From: Ferriphaselus amnicola
Lineage (GTDB): Bacteria; Pseudomonadota; Gammaproteobacteria; Burkholderiales; Gallionellaceae
Assembly (NCBI RefSeq): GCF_000974685.2
Contig: NZ_AP018738.1
Location: 2,294,001-2,358,000 of the forward strand
Direction of reading: 5' to 3'
Length of the DNA: 64,000 nt
The first letter of the stretch is position 1; every line of letters begins with the position of its first letter. Positions 63,617 to 64,000 of this stretch are shown here, piece by piece. Position numbers and translations under genes: made by a program. The notes beneath the pieces are model-generated. The model was not told the DNA's origin. It worked only from the letters and a program-made list of their open reading frames with translations, and did no database searches.

Positions 63617-64000
63617 CTATGCAGCGTAGCCGAGCATCTCGGCAGCATGTTTGCGGGTAGTGTCGGTCAGCTGGATTCCGCCTAGCATACGCGCGATCTC
63701 ATCCACGCGCTGAGCGGCAGAAAGAACCGTGATGCTGCTGAAGGTAATGCCGTCTCGCGACGTTTTGTTGACCTGCCATTGCGCATCAGCAGCAGCGGCG
63801 ACCTGCGGCAGATGAGTGACGCACAATACTTGGTGACGCCGCCCCAAGCGCTTGAGCAACTGGCCGACGATCTCGGCGACACGCCCGCCAATGCCACTAT
63901 CCACTTCGTCAAAGATCAAAGTGGGTACGTGCGCCACTTCGGATAAAGCGACTTGAATGGCCAAACTGATCCGAGCCAATTCACCGCCCGAAGCCGTCTT
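63617..64000 (-). CDS. recN: DNA repair protein RecN, C-terminal part (cut by window)
   Basis: The last 127 codons of an SMC-like ATPase for double-strand break repair. Visible: the ABC signature TASGGELARISLAI, Walker B LIFDEVDSGIGGRVAEIVG and the following His switch region VLCVTHLPQVAAAADAQWQV. The frame is open at base 64000, so the N-terminal part lies outside. The stop is about 100 bp from the start of the NTF2/TolA-like gene. Confidence 0.95.
   Translation of the reverse strand, partial: KTASGGELARISLAIQVALSEVAHVPTLIFDEVDSGIGGRVAEIVGQLLKRLGRRHQVLCVTHLPQVAAAADAQWQVNKTSRDGITFSSITVLSAAQRVDEIARMLGGIQLTDTTRKHAAEMLGYAA

Overview
The window looks like a chromosomal segment of a betaproteobacterium, most likely order Nitrosomonadales (Gallionellaceae-like). 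That is an inference from gene content and order: lnt-glyQ-glyS-gmhB-plsC-metallopeptidase, bamE-dapB beside recN, pilS-pilR-ampD, and fused cysNC. No rRNA gene or CRISPR array was seen. The only tRNA sequence is a 3' fragment of a tRNA-Arg(CCG).

Left part, 1-12 kb: signalling genes. A PAS/GGDEF/EAL protein runs in from the left edge and is followed by a decayed multihaem cytochrome c locus. A minus-strand block follows: a hybrid histidine kinase, an HD-GYP response regulator and a haemerythrin (8420-4278), and a PhnD-like binding lipoprotein with a membrane diguanylate cyclase (11769-8750). Together these form a c-di-GMP, redox and ligand sensing cluster. Two inverted copies of a roughly 132-bp repeat (4063-4195 and 12124-12254) bracket it.

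Accessory island, about 12.3-28.9 kb: small unknown genes and several Cro/CI-type regulators (12.6-16.5 kb), then a type I restriction-modification operon hsdM-rhuM-hsdS-(membrane gene)-hsdR on the minus strand. Upstream of hsdM is a gene-free, GC-rich stretch of about 0.6 kb packed with hairpins (24.93-25.54 kb). It is probably a large structured RNA or a non-autonomous element, and part of it recalls the HEARO/IscB omega-RNA family. After it come a mobilisation/replication-relaxation-like protein, a lipoprotein and a tyrosine integrase. The island ends in the 3' part of tRNA-Arg(CCG) with its terminator. No intact copy of that tRNA lies to the left in this window, so the left end of the element is probably outside it.

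Right part, 29-64 kb: dense core genome. Sulfate activation (cysD with an unusual 188-residue N-terminal extension, cysNC, a TauE-type exporter, cysQ); SrkA-like kinase; a chemoreceptor; prfC, an S4 protein, arfB and yaeQ; PilS/PilR and AmpD; class I ribonucleotide reductase nrdAB; an acyltransferase; purB; the minus-strand series recN, an NTF2/TolA-like repeat protein, bamE, dapB, lnt, a GIY-YIG protein, glyQ, glyS, gmhB, plsC and a YgjP-like metallopeptidase, with an HDOD protein on the plus strand inside it. The most unusual items here are the cysD extension and the 839-residue secreted protein with four NTF2-like domains joined by Ala/Lys/Glu-rich repeats.

All calls come from reading the sequence and translations without any database search. 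Family names rest on recognised motifs, and residue positions are approximate.
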